DNA of 64,000 bases, from positions 4,480,501 through 4,544,500 of the forward strand of contig NZ_CP089538.1 in the NCBI RefSeq assembly GCF_021233055.1. The letters are read 5' to 3'. The stretch comes from Spirosoma oryzicola. Lineage in GTDB: Bacteria > Bacteroidota > Bacteroidia > Cytophagales > Spirosomataceae. The notes below the pieces were generated by a model, which ran no database searches, had not been told where the DNA came from, and saw nothing but the letters and a program-made list of their open reading frames with translations. Below are positions 9,164 through 18,694 of the stretch, piece after piece. Positions within the stretch are counted from its first letter, which is position 1; each line of letters opens with the position of its first letter. The position numbers and the translations under genes were made by a program.

Positions 9164-10407
9164 ATATCTGGATTGCTCGAATCGCTTTGTTCACCATGCT
9201 GTTTGGGCTGAGTGCGTCGACTTACGCTGGTAATCACGGTAGTGCCCTGTTGAATGCGCTTACAAATCTGTCACCGCTCATCGCCATGGCAATTTTTGTA
9301 CGCTACTACTTCGAATTGCCTGGCTTTTATAAAGTAATGGCCTGGGTTCTCGTCCTGAGCGTAATTTTGCTGGTGCTGGAATCAAAGTACGAATACGACC
9401 AGTTTGTGTACTCCTACTTTGTCATTAAGCGTTTTGCTTACTGCGGAGTAGCCCTATGCTGTTATTATCTTGCCAGTAGAGCAGGTCTGTTGAAAATAGA
9501 ATACGCCGTTTATCTGATTTTTGGCTTTTTCTTTTTCAACCAGCTTTTGTTAGGCCAAATTTTCAGCTACAACCTGACGTCTGAAAGCCGGACAACATTA
9601 TCGCCGGATGCGCTTTATCTGGTCATACCCTTTATTTACTACCTGGTACTCTACTTAAGAGAGCGTCGATTAAGGCAACTCATGGCGTCATTGTTTACGC
9701 TGTTCATTATCATCTTCTTGCTGCACCGAACGGTTATCTCGGCAGCTGTAGTGGCGGCTTCGGTAATTGTCGGTATATCGTTTCTGGGAAAGGTTACAAT
9801 CAACCCGCTGCCCGTTTGGCGGACCCTTATCCTGTTCACCATCATGCTGGCCATTTCGTTGCCATTTACCGATCTGTTGCCCGAATCCAAAGTGACTTCG
9901 TTCATGGAGAATATCAACGGTATATTCGATCCAAAAGAAGATAACACGGGTAGCTGGCGCGTGGAGCAGAGTACGTACTATCTGAGTCAGGTGCCGGAGA
10001 AGCCGATTTTTGGCTGGCGCTACGAAGGATACGACCGGGGCGAAATCATGGAGAACGAAGACTTTCCGGACAAAGGAACGATCATTCACTCTCAGTACGT
10101 AGATATGCTTTATAACTACGGAGCCTTTGGCCTCGCCATCAATCTGATATTGATGTTAAGCGCCATCATAGCTTTGTACTTTTCCCGTCGTGTGCTGACC
10201 GTAGATCAACTCGTACTCTTTGGCTTTCTTGTCAGTGGGGTCGTATATGGAATCTCGTATCAGGAACCTGTTTACTTCTGGGGTTTCGTTGGCGTCAGCA
10301 TGTTTTACGGTCTCCACCCTCCGCTTGATTCTCCCGAACATGAAGAAGTAGCGATAGAGGATGAGGACATTGATGAGTATGATTCTCCGAAAACGATAGC
10401 CATCTAG
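9160..10407 (+). CDS. Wzy-like O-antigen/exopolysaccharide polymerase
   Basis: Inner-membrane protein of 415 aa with about 10-12 hydrophobic helices and a large loop before the last helices, as in Wzy/O-antigen ligase family proteins. The loop contains NTGSWRVEQSTYYL and GWRYEGYDRGE, then HSQYVDMLYNYGAFGL, the last resembling the conserved H-S-x-Y motif (often written HNxYL) of Wzy_C proteins. The C-terminus is a strongly acidic tail (HEEVAIEDEDIDEYD). The gene overlaps the preceding GT4 by 4 nt. It would polymerise repeat units flipped by the 4744 gene product. Wzy proteins are poorly conserved, so topology and context carry part of the call. Confidence 0.85.
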   Translation: MNIWIARIALFTMLFGLSASTYAGNHGSALLNALTNLSPLIAMAIFVRYYFELPGFYKVMAWVLVLSVILLVLESKYEYDQFVYSYFVIKRFAYCGVALCCYYLASRAGLLKIEYAVYLIFGFFFFNQLLLGQIFSYNLTSESRTTLSPDALYLVIPFIYYLVLYLRERRLRQLMASLFTLFIIIFLLHRTVISAAVVAASVIVGISFLGKVTINPLPVWRTLILFTIMLAISLPFTDLLPESKVTSFMENINGIFDPKEDNTGSWRVEQSTYYLSQVPEKPIFGWRYEGYDRGEIMENEDFPDKGTIIHSQYVDMLYNYGAFGLAINLILMLSAIIALYFSRRVLTVDQLVLFGFLVSGVVYGISYQEPVYFWGFVGVSMFYGLHPPLDSPEHEEVAIEDEDIDEYDSPKTIAI

Positions 10408-10428
10408 ACTGGCTCAATTTATACAACC

Positions 10429-11310
10429 ATGGTTAGTATTGTCATTCCTGTTCATAACCGTAAAGCGTACACGCGTGAGTGTCTGTCGTGTTTGCACACC
10501 CAGACCTACCGCAATTTTCAGATCATTGTGGTCGACGACGGTTCTACGGATGGAACCGATGAAATGATTTACCACGAGTTTCCGAACGTAGTAGTTCTGA
10601 AAGGTGATGGAAATCTGTGGTGGGCCGAAGCAACGAACTGGGGGATCCGTTATGCGCTCGAACATCTGGATAAGACGCAGGAAAATTTTGTGCTTACCCT
10701 GAACGACGACACACGGGTCAATAACGATTATTTGCAAACACTGCTCGACGCCTACAAGCAACACAAACCTTGTTTGATCGGCTCCGTCAGCGTGGATAGT
10801 AACAATCCGGATAAGCTTGAGTTTGCGGGTACGTACATGGAATTGTACACGGCCAGCGGACGGCATCTGGCAGAAGATTATCAGTACAGCTATCCAGAAT
10901 TAATTAGCAAAAAGACCTACGTTGAATCGCATTCGCTACCGGGCCGGGGTACGCTGATTCCGATGGAAGTCTTTGATAAGATCGGCTTATTCGATTCGAA
11001 AAATTACATCCACTACATGGCCGATATCGAGTTTTCGCTTCGGGCACGTAAAGCGGGTTACCACCTTATTGTCAACGCAAAAAGCATTGTCTACGAATTC
11101 GTAGCGGCAACGGGTATTCAGGTGGAAAAGGGCGTGACTCTCAAGCAGTTTATCAACGGCTTCACCTCTGTCAAGTCAATGACCAATCTGACCGTTCGCT
11201 ATAATTTTGCCATTGCGCATTCTAAAACGAAGCTACTTTACTTTTTCTTCGACGTAGGCCGGATTTGCGCTGGTTTTTTACTGCGAAAAATCAGATTGAT
11301 GAAAGCTTAA
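10429..11310 (+). CDS. Glycosyltransferase family 2
   Basis: GT2 enzyme of 293 aa opening with VSIVIPVHNRKAYTRECL and the nucleotide-binding IIVVDDGSTDGTDEM. The metal-binding region is TLNDDTRVNNDYL (about 98), and a later acidic block reads YIHYMADIEFSLRARKAGY. It resembles the rhamnosyltransferase/WbbL-like branch rather than the paired GT2s at 6150 and 7101. The C-terminus is basic and hydrophobic, suggesting membrane association. It starts 21 nt after the polymerase gene, in the same operon. Confidence 0.91.
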   Translation: MVSIVIPVHNRKAYTRECLSCLHTQTYRNFQIIVVDDGSTDGTDEMIYHEFPNVVVLKGDGNLWWAEATNWGIRYALEHLDKTQENFVLTLNDDTRVNNDYLQTLLDAYKQHKPCLIGSVSVDSNNPDKLEFAGTYMELYTASGRHLAEDYQYSYPELISKKTYVESHSLPGRGTLIPMEVFDKIGLFDSKNYIHYMADIEFSLRARKAGYHLIVNAKSIVYEFVAATGIQVEKGVTLKQFINGFTSVKSMTNLTVRYNFAIAHSKTKLLYFFFDVGRICAGFLLRKIRLMKA

Positions 11311-11360
11311 TTGGCAATTAGCCTCTGTTGGCTAATCGCTGCTATATCCAATTTAGTGGT

Positions 11361-12680
11361 ATGAAGAAAGTTCTGCTATCTGCCTACGCCTGCATTCCTA
11401 ACTGGGGTTCCGAAGAAGGAACAGGCTGGACGTACGCAACGACCTTAAGTCTGAATAATATGGAGGTGCACTGTCTAACCAAAAAAGACGGTAAAGCTTC
11501 TATTGAATCGATTCAGGCCAATGGTTTTTTCCCGAATCTGACGGTTCATTATGTGCTTGTACCCGACTGGGTGGACAAGTTCTGTAATTCAAATCTGATC
11601 GGGATGTACTTCCATTACATTTACTGGCAGTGGACGGCTTACAAACTGGCAAAGAAGCTGGACCAAAGCCACAAGTTTGATTTGGTCCATCACGTAACCT
11701 ACGGTAGTATTCAGTTGGGTAGCTTTATGTACAAGCTGCGCAAACCGTTTGTGTTCGGCCCTGTCGGGGGCGGGCAACGGGCTCCTAAAGCTTTCAAGCG
11801 TTATTTTGGTCAGTACTGGTCCCGCGAATGGATGCGCGACTGGGTCGGCAAAGTGCTTGAATACACGAATCCAGGGTTTTACAAATCCGTAAAATCAGCG
11901 GATCAAGTCATTGTGACAAATATGGACACGTTTGCGCTAGCCCGTCGTCTGCGTCCAGACCGCCCCATCGAACGCATCTGGGACGCGGGGTTAGCCAGCA
12001 CCTTTATTCCATCGCAGGCGATTGAGCGTAATCCAGATTTCAATCAGCCCTTAAAGTTGCTTTGGGTAGGTCGTATGCTTCCCCGAAAAGCATTGGAACT
12101 TACCATTCAGGCACTTGGTAAAGTGAACCCAGCTATTCCCGTTAGTCTGACGATTGTGGGCGGAAAAGGCGAAATGGCCGAGTATGTCCCGCAGTATATC
12201 AAGCAATACGGCGTTGAAAATCGGGTGAACTGGGCGGGCCACGTGACGTTTCAGGAGGTGAAAGAATTCTACGAGCAGTCAGACGTTTTTTTCTTCACCA
12301 GCCTGCGCGATTCATGTCCCCATCAGTTACTCGAAGCGATGGCTTATTCCTTACCAGTAATTACGCTGAAGCTTCACGGACAAGCCGAACTGGTTGACGA
12401 CACAACAGGTATTCGAGTTGCAATAACTACCGAAGAGCAGGTAGTAGCCGAATTAGCGGCAGCGGTCGAGTGGATGTACAACCACCCCACCGAACGGCTA
12501 TCTATGGGCCGTGCTGGTTACGCCTTTGCCCAAACTCAACTGTGGGATAAAAAAATAAGACGTTTCATTGACGATCTGTATCCGGCGATGCTAGCCTCGA
12601 GTCAACATGGCAAACCTGTTCAAACAGCCGACGCAGCGCCCCTTGTCAGTTCTGAAATTCCTAACACCAATAGTAAATAA
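11361..12680 (+). CDS. Glycosyltransferase family 4
   Basis: GT-B enzyme of 439 aa. I take the ATG at 11361 (MKKVLLSAYACIPNWGSEEG) as the start, since a TTG 33 nt upstream would only add an atypical tail. SEEGTGWTYA near residue 15 is typical of a GT4 subgroup. The C-terminal domain has LLWVGRMLPRKALELTIQAL, IVGGKGEM, VNWAGHVTFQEV and CPHQLLEAMAYSLPVITL, followed by GQAELVDD. The last 30 residues look like a disordered tail. Predicted to extend the repeat unit in the cytoplasm. Confidence 0.92.
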   Translation: MKKVLLSAYACIPNWGSEEGTGWTYATTLSLNNMEVHCLTKKDGKASIESIQANGFFPNLTVHYVLVPDWVDKFCNSNLIGMYFHYIYWQWTAYKLAKKLDQSHKFDLVHHVTYGSIQLGSFMYKLRKPFVFGPVGGGQRAPKAFKRYFGQYWSREWMRDWVGKVLEYTNPGFYKSVKSADQVIVTNMDTFALARRLRPDRPIERIWDAGLASTFIPSQAIERNPDFNQPLKLLWVGRMLPRKALELTIQALGKVNPAIPVSLTIVGGKGEMAEYVPQYIKQYGVENRVNWAGHVTFQEVKEFYEQSDVFFFTSLRDSCPHQLLEAMAYSLPVITLKLHGQAELVDDTTGIRVAITTEEQVVAELAAAVEWMYNHPTERLSMGRAGYAFAQTQLWDKKIRRFIDDLYPAMLASSQHGKPVQTADAAPLVSSEIPNTNSK

Positions 12681-12719
12681 ACCCTGATTAGCTTTACCAA
12701 CCGTTTAGTATCAACTCTA

Positions 12720-13520
12720 ATGGATATGAAAGAGACACTAAGAGCGATCAAGCAGAATGTTAAAGAGACTTATTTGATGACGTCTCAAGTTTATTATAAC
12801 ATTGCCGGAAGCGACGTAGAATGCAACATCTGTCACTATAAAGCCAATAAGCTTACCAGCGACTCCTGGCACTTGTACTGCATCTGCCCCAACTGTTACT
12901 CAACGGTTCGTCACCGCCTGTTAGTAGCCTCTCTCTCTTTACTGAATAATTTCAGTTTCGAAAAAATCATCGACGGTAAAAACGTTCTGCACTTTGCCCC
13001 GGAAAAGAAACTGGAGAAAATGATTCGTTCCCGAGCTAGTTTGTACAAGACTGCCGACTTCTTCACGGAGGGGTACTCTTACAAGAACATCGACTTCAAC
13101 CTCGACATTTCGAATATGAAGACGGTGGCTGATCAGTCGTACGATTGTGTCATTGCCTGCGATGTGCTTGAGCACGTACCAGACCACATAAAGGCGATCC
13201 AGGAAGTATACCGTGTTTTGAAACCAGGCGGCTACTGCATTTTTACCGTTCCGCAAAAAGATGGTCTGGATGTTACGCAGGAAGATCTGACAATCACGGA
13301 CCCCAAAGAGCGGGAGCGTATATTTGGTCAGTACGATCACTTGCGTATCTATGGCAACGATTTCGTCGATATACTAGCCAATTGTGGGTTTGATGTAACA
13401 GCCGTCAATGAAGAATACTTTGACAAAGATACGGTTCATAAATACGTTCTTTTCCCGCCCGTTCTTTCCCAAAACCCCTTAGCGACGAATTACAGAAAAG
13501 TGTTCTTTGGTAAGAAATAA
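12720..13520 (+). CDS. SAM-dependent class I methyltransferase with N-terminal zinc-ribbon-like segment
   Basis: Methyltransferase of 266 aa. Residues 36-62 hold two Cys pairs (CNIC and CPNC) that resemble a small zinc ribbon. The Rossmann domain follows: NVLHFAPEKKL as a variant of motif I, YDCVIACDVLEHVPDH as the acidic motif and beta 4, and VLKPGGYCIFTVPQ as motif III. Lying inside the polysaccharide operon, it probably methylates a sugar or nucleotide sugar. A protein or small-molecule target cannot be excluded. It is followed by the first long gap (366 nt) of the locus. Confidence 0.85.
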   Translation: MDMKETLRAIKQNVKETYLMTSQVYYNIAGSDVECNICHYKANKLTSDSWHLYCICPNCYSTVRHRLLVASLSLLNNFSFEKIIDGKNVLHFAPEKKLEKMIRSRASLYKTADFFTEGYSYKNIDFNLDISNMKTVADQSYDCVIACDVLEHVPDHIKAIQEVYRVLKPGGYCIFTVPQKDGLDVTQEDLTITDPKERERIFGQYDHLRIYGNDFVDILANCGFDVTAVNEEYFDKDTVHKYVLFPPVLSQNPLATNYRKVFFGKK

Positions 13521-13886
13521 ACAGGCCAACGGGTAAGCTATCCGATGTACAACGCTGTTATCCTGAAGATTACGAAGTCATTGACTTTGTTCGTCAGCAC
13601 CGCCAGCAGATTCGTTTATTGGTCATGCATGCCTGTCTTGTTCATCTTCAACCATTTTTCACTTTTCAAGAATCTTATTATCAGACAACTACGATACTCA
13701 TGTTTGACGTTGACTTTTTCAGCTGATCAGAAAATCAATGTCGAACAAATTATTTTTATCAATGTTGATTTGTTCATGTAAGCTGATAATTTTTACAATC
13801 ACGACAAGTGAATCCCAGTAGACAGGAAAATGCTTGATCAACGCCGTCAGTTGGCGTTGTTGGCCCTGTCCAAAACATAACATAGC
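13521..13886. other. Intergenic gap with short inverted repeat
   Basis: 366 nt between the methyltransferase and the next GT4. A 78-codon frame (13545-13781) exists but is Phe/Ile/Leu-rich without a recognisable family, so I do not call it a gene. Near the right end CAACGCC (13839-13845) and GGCGTTG (13853-13859) form a perfect 7-bp stem with a 7-nt loop and no T-run. It could be a weak terminator or an operator for the gene at 13887. Confidence 0.4.
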
Positions 13887-15134
13887 ATGTATATTGGCGT
13901 AGTAGGTCCGATTGCCACAAAAGACCTGTTGTCAGAGTCTGAGCTGCAACAGCATCAATCGTGTCCTAAAGGTCGGGCAGGAGCTCCTTTAGTAAGTAGT
14001 CTCATCAAAGAATACATCAGTCGTGGCCATCGGGTGCTCGCCATTACGATTGACCCTGCGATGAACGACGACGATGCGCCTTACATTTATACGAAAGGAC
14101 TGCTCACGTACGTCATAGCGCCTAGCCGCAAACGTATTTTTCGGCCAAACGGTCGACGCATGGGCCGTACAGCGGATTTCTTTCGGTTTGAGCGGAAACA
14201 TATTTTAGAACTGCTCAACCAGTTTAAACCAGAGGTTGTCCACGCTCACTGGACGTATGAATTTGCGCTGGCGGCATTGGATTATAATCCAAATACGCTG
14301 ATAACAGTACACGACAATGCCAGAACGATCCTGAGCTACATACGTACGCTGGAACGGGTATTCATGTTTATGCTGGCACGCTATGTTTTTAATCGGGGCC
14401 GGTGGTTTACAGCGGTATCGCCCTACATGGCAGAGTCGGTTAGCGAATGGACATCGGCGAAAGTACACGTCGTTGGCAATCCCGTCCCAATTCCCAACGT
14501 GACCGGTCGAACGACAATACCCGATAAGCCAGTTATCAGCCTTATTGTAAACGGCTGGGAAAAGCGTAAAAACTGTGGCAACGCGCTGCTAACCTTTAAA
14601 GCGTTGCAAGAGCGGTATCCGCAAACTGTTCTATGGGGCATGGGTGATGCCTTCGAACCCGACGGCGAAGCGGTTAAGTTCTGCCAGGAGCACGCTATTG
14701 ATATGTCGAACATCGTCCTTTTCGGGTCGATACCTTATGCCGATGTATTGGCTAAAATCGCTCAGAGTACGCTCGTTCTACATGCGTCGAAAGAAGAATC
14801 GTTTGGGATGGTGCTGGCAGAAGCCATGAGCTACGGTGTTCCGGTTGTGGCGGGTAAGTTCAGCGGGGCCGTACCCTGGGTTGTGCAGGATGGCGGCTTG
14901 TTGGTGGATATTACGAATGTTGACGAGATGGTGGCCGCAGCGGACAGACTTCTTTCTGACCAAGCCCTGTACGCACAGTTGTCGAGCAATGCCATCGAAG
15001 CCGTTAAAACACGATTTGCTCTAAAAACTATTGCAGATCAGTACCTTGACCTTTATCAGAAGTGTAGCGCGGACACGATAGCTGGATCAAACAAGCTCCG
15101 TCGTACTGCTCCCGCAATGACTCAAATTGAGTAA
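13887..15134 (+). CDS. Glycosyltransferase family 4
   Basis: GT-B enzyme of 415 aa. N-terminal APLVSSLIKEYISRGHRV is the acceptor-domain glycine/serine region, and PEVVHAHWTYEFALAAL follows at about residue 112. The C-terminal nucleotide-sugar domain has VNGWEKRKNCGNALLTFKAL, VLFGSIPYADVLAKI and the EX7E-type motif ESFGMVLAEAMSYGVPVVAG, then GAVPWVVQDGGLLVD. The 366-nt gap before it suggests a second transcription unit inside the polysaccharide locus. Donor sugar unknown. Confidence 0.91.
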   Translation: MYIGVVGPIATKDLLSESELQQHQSCPKGRAGAPLVSSLIKEYISRGHRVLAITIDPAMNDDDAPYIYTKGLLTYVIAPSRKRIFRPNGRRMGRTADFFRFERKHILELLNQFKPEVVHAHWTYEFALAALDYNPNTLITVHDNARTILSYIRTLERVFMFMLARYVFNRGRWFTAVSPYMAESVSEWTSAKVHVVGNPVPIPNVTGRTTIPDKPVISLIVNGWEKRKNCGNALLTFKALQERYPQTVLWGMGDAFEPDGEAVKFCQEHAIDMSNIVLFGSIPYADVLAKIAQSTLVLHASKEESFGMVLAEAMSYGVPVVAGKFSGAVPWVVQDGGLLVDITNVDEMVAAADRLLSDQALYAQLSSNAIEAVKTRFALKTIADQYLDLYQKCSADTIAGSNKLRRTAPAMTQIE

Positions 15135-15271
15135 GGTTCGTAGTGGAACCTTTCCAAATACTTTTCACCGTTGCTGTAAGCTAAATTGGTCAGGGGCTGG
15201 TACACTGTCTTGTTGTATAAGCCCCTTCAAGATTAACACCCATTGGAATAATTCCATTAAACTAATTGGCT

Positions 15272-16843
15272 ATGGTCTTGGTGAAACAGAAGGAGGAAAT
15301 TCAGTTGCTAAGCGTCGGTTTATTCACCCTCTTTGCGCTTAGTATTATTGTCGGTTTGGTCTGTAGAGAACCCTGGCTTTGGATGGATGAAGTCCTCAGC
15401 TACGTATTTGTCTCTGATCCGTCATTCACGCACATGAATAGTGCAGTGATCAGCAGTATGGATCAAAATCCACCTTTGTTTTTCAATCTTTATTGGTTGA
15501 TTGGTCACACCATTAATCTGGACCCGCTGTTTTTGCGGATCATATCCGTCCTATTATTTGCCGCGACAATCAGCTTATTTTTCCTGTACACAACCCGGCT
15601 GATTGGCGACCCTGCTACCAATTTCGTACTGATTTCAGTCATGGTATACATGACTTACCAAAACTTTGCCCATGCAACCGGTATACGTCAGTACGCACTT
15701 TTGTTTCCGCTTTGCTGCGTGTACTTCATTCTTTTACAACAGCTCATTGGTCGGCCTGCCAGCAAGCGACTTCTAATTTTCCAGACCTTTGTTGGAATGA
15801 TGATCGCTTTTTGCCACAATTACGGGCTGTTTTACCTAGCGGCTTCAGGCGCCTTTTTCTTAGGTCTACTACTTTGGTCGAAAAATCGACATTATCTATT
15901 GCCAATGGCCACGCATGGGTTGATTGCCATAGTCTGGCTGGTCGGCTGGTATCCAAATTTTGTCATTCAGTCGCAGGCTGGTAATCCGCATTCATGGATT
16001 CCCTTTCCTACTATTCAATCGTTCTTCGGCGCTTTTGGTGACCTAATACCAGGCCTTCCCATCAAAGTAACTGGCTTCGATTACTCGTCTTGGTTCCCGA
16101 TTGCACAGGTTGTGCTGGTAGTAGGCTTATTTGTTTACCTGGCCCTACCAATGCTGAAAGCAGGCTTCCAAACGATACGTCACGATCCAGCTCGTCAGTT
16201 TTTCTTACTGTCGGGGTTCATCTACCTGACTACGATGCTGATAGCCTTGATAGTTTCTCTGTTCCATACGCCTATTCTACTTGGTCGGTATATGTGGCCT
16301 AGCCAGTTGCTGATCATGTATCAATTGGTATATACTTATTATCACTTTGCGGGTCAGCGCCGTATTTTACCACAATTAGGCTGGTTACTGTTAGCGTATT
16401 CGCTGTTGCTATCAGGCGTTATTTTTTACAAAGTGTCGAAAATGGAATCGCCATTTCCGAGCCAGATCTTAACCTACCTGCCACAGTTGAAGCCAGAATA
16501 CCCGGTTTTTGTCGAACGGGCTGATTATTTTTTACCGATCTGGTTTCACAAAAAGCGTTCTAACATTTCATTCTTATTGGACTGGAAAACTGCTGACTGG
16601 CCTGACAACATCAAAAGTGCAACTGTGAATTATAAGGTTCTTCAAACGATGAAGGAAACATATAATGTAAGCGGCATTGTACCAGTCAATCAGTTTAATG
16701 CCGATCGTTACCCACGCTTCTACGTTGTTGACGAGCAGGACGTTTATCAAATAGAACATTTTATTAAAACAGGACATGTCAAAGTGATTCGAGAATTGCC
16801 TATCGCGATGTCAGGTCATAGACTCTTAGAATGTGCTTTTTAA
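15272..16843 (+). CDS. Multi-pass membrane glycosyltransferase (GT-C fold, GT39/ArnT-like)
   Basis: Integral membrane protein of 523 aa with about 10-11 hydrophobic helices and a soluble C-terminal region of about 130 residues. I use the ATG at 15272; an in-frame TTG lies 6 nt upstream. The first periplasmic loop contains WLWMDEVLSYVFVSD, with the Asp-Glu pair typical of GT-C enzymes that use polyprenyl-phosphate sugars. This suggests a decoration of the polymer or a surface acceptor in the periplasm. It is the last enzyme of the cluster and is followed 70 nt later by a lipoprotein gene. The exact family is uncertain. Confidence 0.72.
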   Translation: MVLVKQKEEIQLLSVGLFTLFALSIIVGLVCREPWLWMDEVLSYVFVSDPSFTHMNSAVISSMDQNPPLFFNLYWLIGHTINLDPLFLRIISVLLFAATISLFFLYTTRLIGDPATNFVLISVMVYMTYQNFAHATGIRQYALLFPLCCVYFILLQQLIGRPASKRLLIFQTFVGMMIAFCHNYGLFYLAASGAFFLGLLLWSKNRHYLLPMATHGLIAIVWLVGWYPNFVIQSQAGNPHSWIPFPTIQSFFGAFGDLIPGLPIKVTGFDYSSWFPIAQVVLVVGLFVYLALPMLKAGFQTIRHDPARQFFLLSGFIYLTTMLIALIVSLFHTPILLGRYMWPSQLLIMYQLVYTYYHFAGQRRILPQLGWLLLAYSLLLSGVIFYKVSKMESPFPSQILTYLPQLKPEYPVFVERADYFLPIWFHKKRSNISFLLDWKTADWPDNIKSATVNYKVLQTMKETYNVSGIVPVNQFNADRYPRFYVVDEQDVYQIEHFIKTGHVKVIRELPIAMSGHRLLECAF

Positions 16844-16913
16844 TCTACTTTCGATCAACGGCAATACAAGTATAAATAGACATTCAACTTTTTAACAGTC
16901 AACGGATACACAG

Positions 16914-18623
16914 ATGAAACGTTTTGAAAACCTACTTTACCCATTGCTCCTGCTATTGAGCATGTCTGCCATCATTATTGGTTGTAAGAAGACCCCGGAG
17001 GATCCCCCCCAGCCGCAGCAGCCTACAACCACTATTACGAGTATTGACCCAGCCACTGCACCCGTCGGCAGTACCATTGCGATCAACGGAACGAATTTTA
17101 ATACCAATCCCGGTAGCAATACAGTGTCTATCGGTGGTGTTACGGCAACGATTGTATCAGCGACGGATTCGCGCCTGGTCGTTGTTGTCCCTGCTGGCGC
17201 TGCGAGCGGTCCCGTTTCAGTAACCGCAGGCGGGCAAACCGTCCAAAGTCAAACTCAGTTTACACTAGCGACTCTTCCTCTCAAGCCGACTTCGATAAAG
17301 CAGGGTACTTTATTCCGAAATCAGACCTGGACCAAAGACAGCGTTTATATACTTCGCGGCATGGTGTATATTCCTGAAAACTACACCTTAACTATTCAGG
17401 CGGGAACCGTTATCAAAGGGGCTGGACCGGAACAGGACCCCGAGGGGAAAAGTACGCCTGGGGCACTCGTCATTGAGCGAATTGGCAGCCTGATTGCAAG
17501 GGGTACAGCCACGCAGCCAATCGTATTCACCTCATCAAAACCCGCTGGTCAACGCAATTACGGCGACTGGGGAGGCATCGTACTAACTGGAAAATCACAG
17601 GTGAACCGCTCGTCATCGACTCCTTACCCAAACGGTGTGCGTGGTACAGTGCAGGCGTATGGTGAGCCCTTCGACAACTCCGGTGCGCTTCAATATGTGC
17701 GCATTGAATACGCGGGGGCTTTGCAACCCAGCGTACCAGGTGCCCGACTAAGTGGGTTGACGATGATCGGGGTAGGGATTAACACAGCGATTGACCACGT
17801 TCAGGTTTCGTACAGCGGTGGCGACGGTTTCTCGTGGTTTGGCGGTTCGGCTAATGCAAAAAACCTGGTTTCCTTCCGAAACTCCGATGATGACTGGACA
17901 GCCGATTGGGGCTATGTTGGTAACGTACAGTTTGGCGTAGCGCTCCGCGATGCGCAGGTTGCGGATCAATCCGGCTCGAACGGCCTCGAGGTAGAAAACT
18001 ACGAACCAAACGCCACTGCTGATGTAGCGCCCGTAATTCCCACGAACGGACTACCACAGAATGCACCTGTCTTCGCAAATCTAAGCAATTTTGCGTTTCA
18101 AACGACACCACCAGCCAGCAGCACCGTAGCGGGTACCAGCACGTACCGATCGGGTATCTTATTACGCCGGAATTCTATTATCTCGGTTTATAACTCCCTG
18201 TTTTATGGGTATCCAGAGGGGCTTCGGATCGAAGGAACAGCGGCAGGCTACTTGGTAAATGCAACCAGCAGTGCGCTTGACCTCCGAGGTGTTGTTCTCG
18301 CCAATACAGGAACACCCATTGTCGGTGCCGGTACAATCACAACCGATCAGATAACAAGCTACTTCACGTCGACGGCACGAGGCAATCAAATTATTGCATC
18401 GTCGGACCTGGCTTCACTACTGCTGAACAGCAATAGCTTTACGCTGAATTCGCCAAACTTCGTACCTCAAACCGGTTCACCACTGTTATCGGGGGCGGCA
18501 ACAGGTGGTAAAGTCGGCAATACGTTCTTCACGCCAGTGAATTACCGGGGTGCGTTTGGTACGGACAACTGGCTCACAGGCTGGACGAACTTTTCACCCC
18601 AAAATACGGATTATGACAGGTAA
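16914..18623 (+). CDS. IPT/TIG-domain surface lipoprotein with beta-helix-like body
   Basis: Predicted outer-membrane or surface lipoprotein of 569 aa. The signal peptide ends in a lipobox with Cys24 (SAIIIGCKK). A Pro/Gln-rich spacer leads to one IPT/TIG immunoglobulin-like domain (about 38-120, with SIDPATAPVGSTIAINGTNF). The remaining 430 residues resemble Bacteroidota proteins with a right-handed beta-helix-like fold, including NYTLTIQAGTVIKG, GDWGGIVLTG and ISVYNSLFYGYPEGLRIEG. The end (GTDNWLTGWTNFSPQNTDY) is a recurrent C-terminal block of this group. Position suggests it binds or anchors the exopolysaccharide. No catalytic motif is visible. Confidence 0.75.
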   Translation: MKRFENLLYPLLLLLSMSAIIIGCKKTPEDPPQPQQPTTTITSIDPATAPVGSTIAINGTNFNTNPGSNTVSIGGVTATIVSATDSRLVVVVPAGAASGPVSVTAGGQTVQSQTQFTLATLPLKPTSIKQGTLFRNQTWTKDSVYILRGMVYIPENYTLTIQAGTVIKGAGPEQDPEGKSTPGALVIERIGSLIARGTATQPIVFTSSKPAGQRNYGDWGGIVLTGKSQVNRSSSTPYPNGVRGTVQAYGEPFDNSGALQYVRIEYAGALQPSVPGARLSGLTMIGVGINTAIDHVQVSYSGGDGFSWFGGSANAKNLVSFRNSDDDWTADWGYVGNVQFGVALRDAQVADQSGSNGLEVENYEPNATADVAPVIPTNGLPQNAPVFANLSNFAFQTTPPASSTVAGTSTYRSGILLRRNSIISVYNSLFYGYPEGLRIEGTAAGYLVNATSSALDLRGVVLANTGTPIVGAGTITTDQITSYFTSTARGNQIIASSDLASLLLNSNSFTLNSPNFVPQTGSPLLSGAATGGKVGNTFFTPVNYRGAFGTDNWLTGWTNFSPQNTDYDR

Positions 18624-18694
18624 CCAGCCTGGATGAACTCGCAATAGTCAGGGCTAGGTCGTATATTGTACACGAATATATAAAACTGCAAATC

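Noticed and set aside
13545..13781. 78-codon frame in the gap before the GT4 gene
   Set aside because: Composition is dominated by Phe, Ile and Leu with no recognisable domain; probably chance in AT-rich DNA.
1..18623. Exopolysaccharide locus as a mobile genomic island
   Set aside because: No integrase, transposase or flanking repeat is visible, and the left boundary lies outside the window; such loci are often variable without being mobile.
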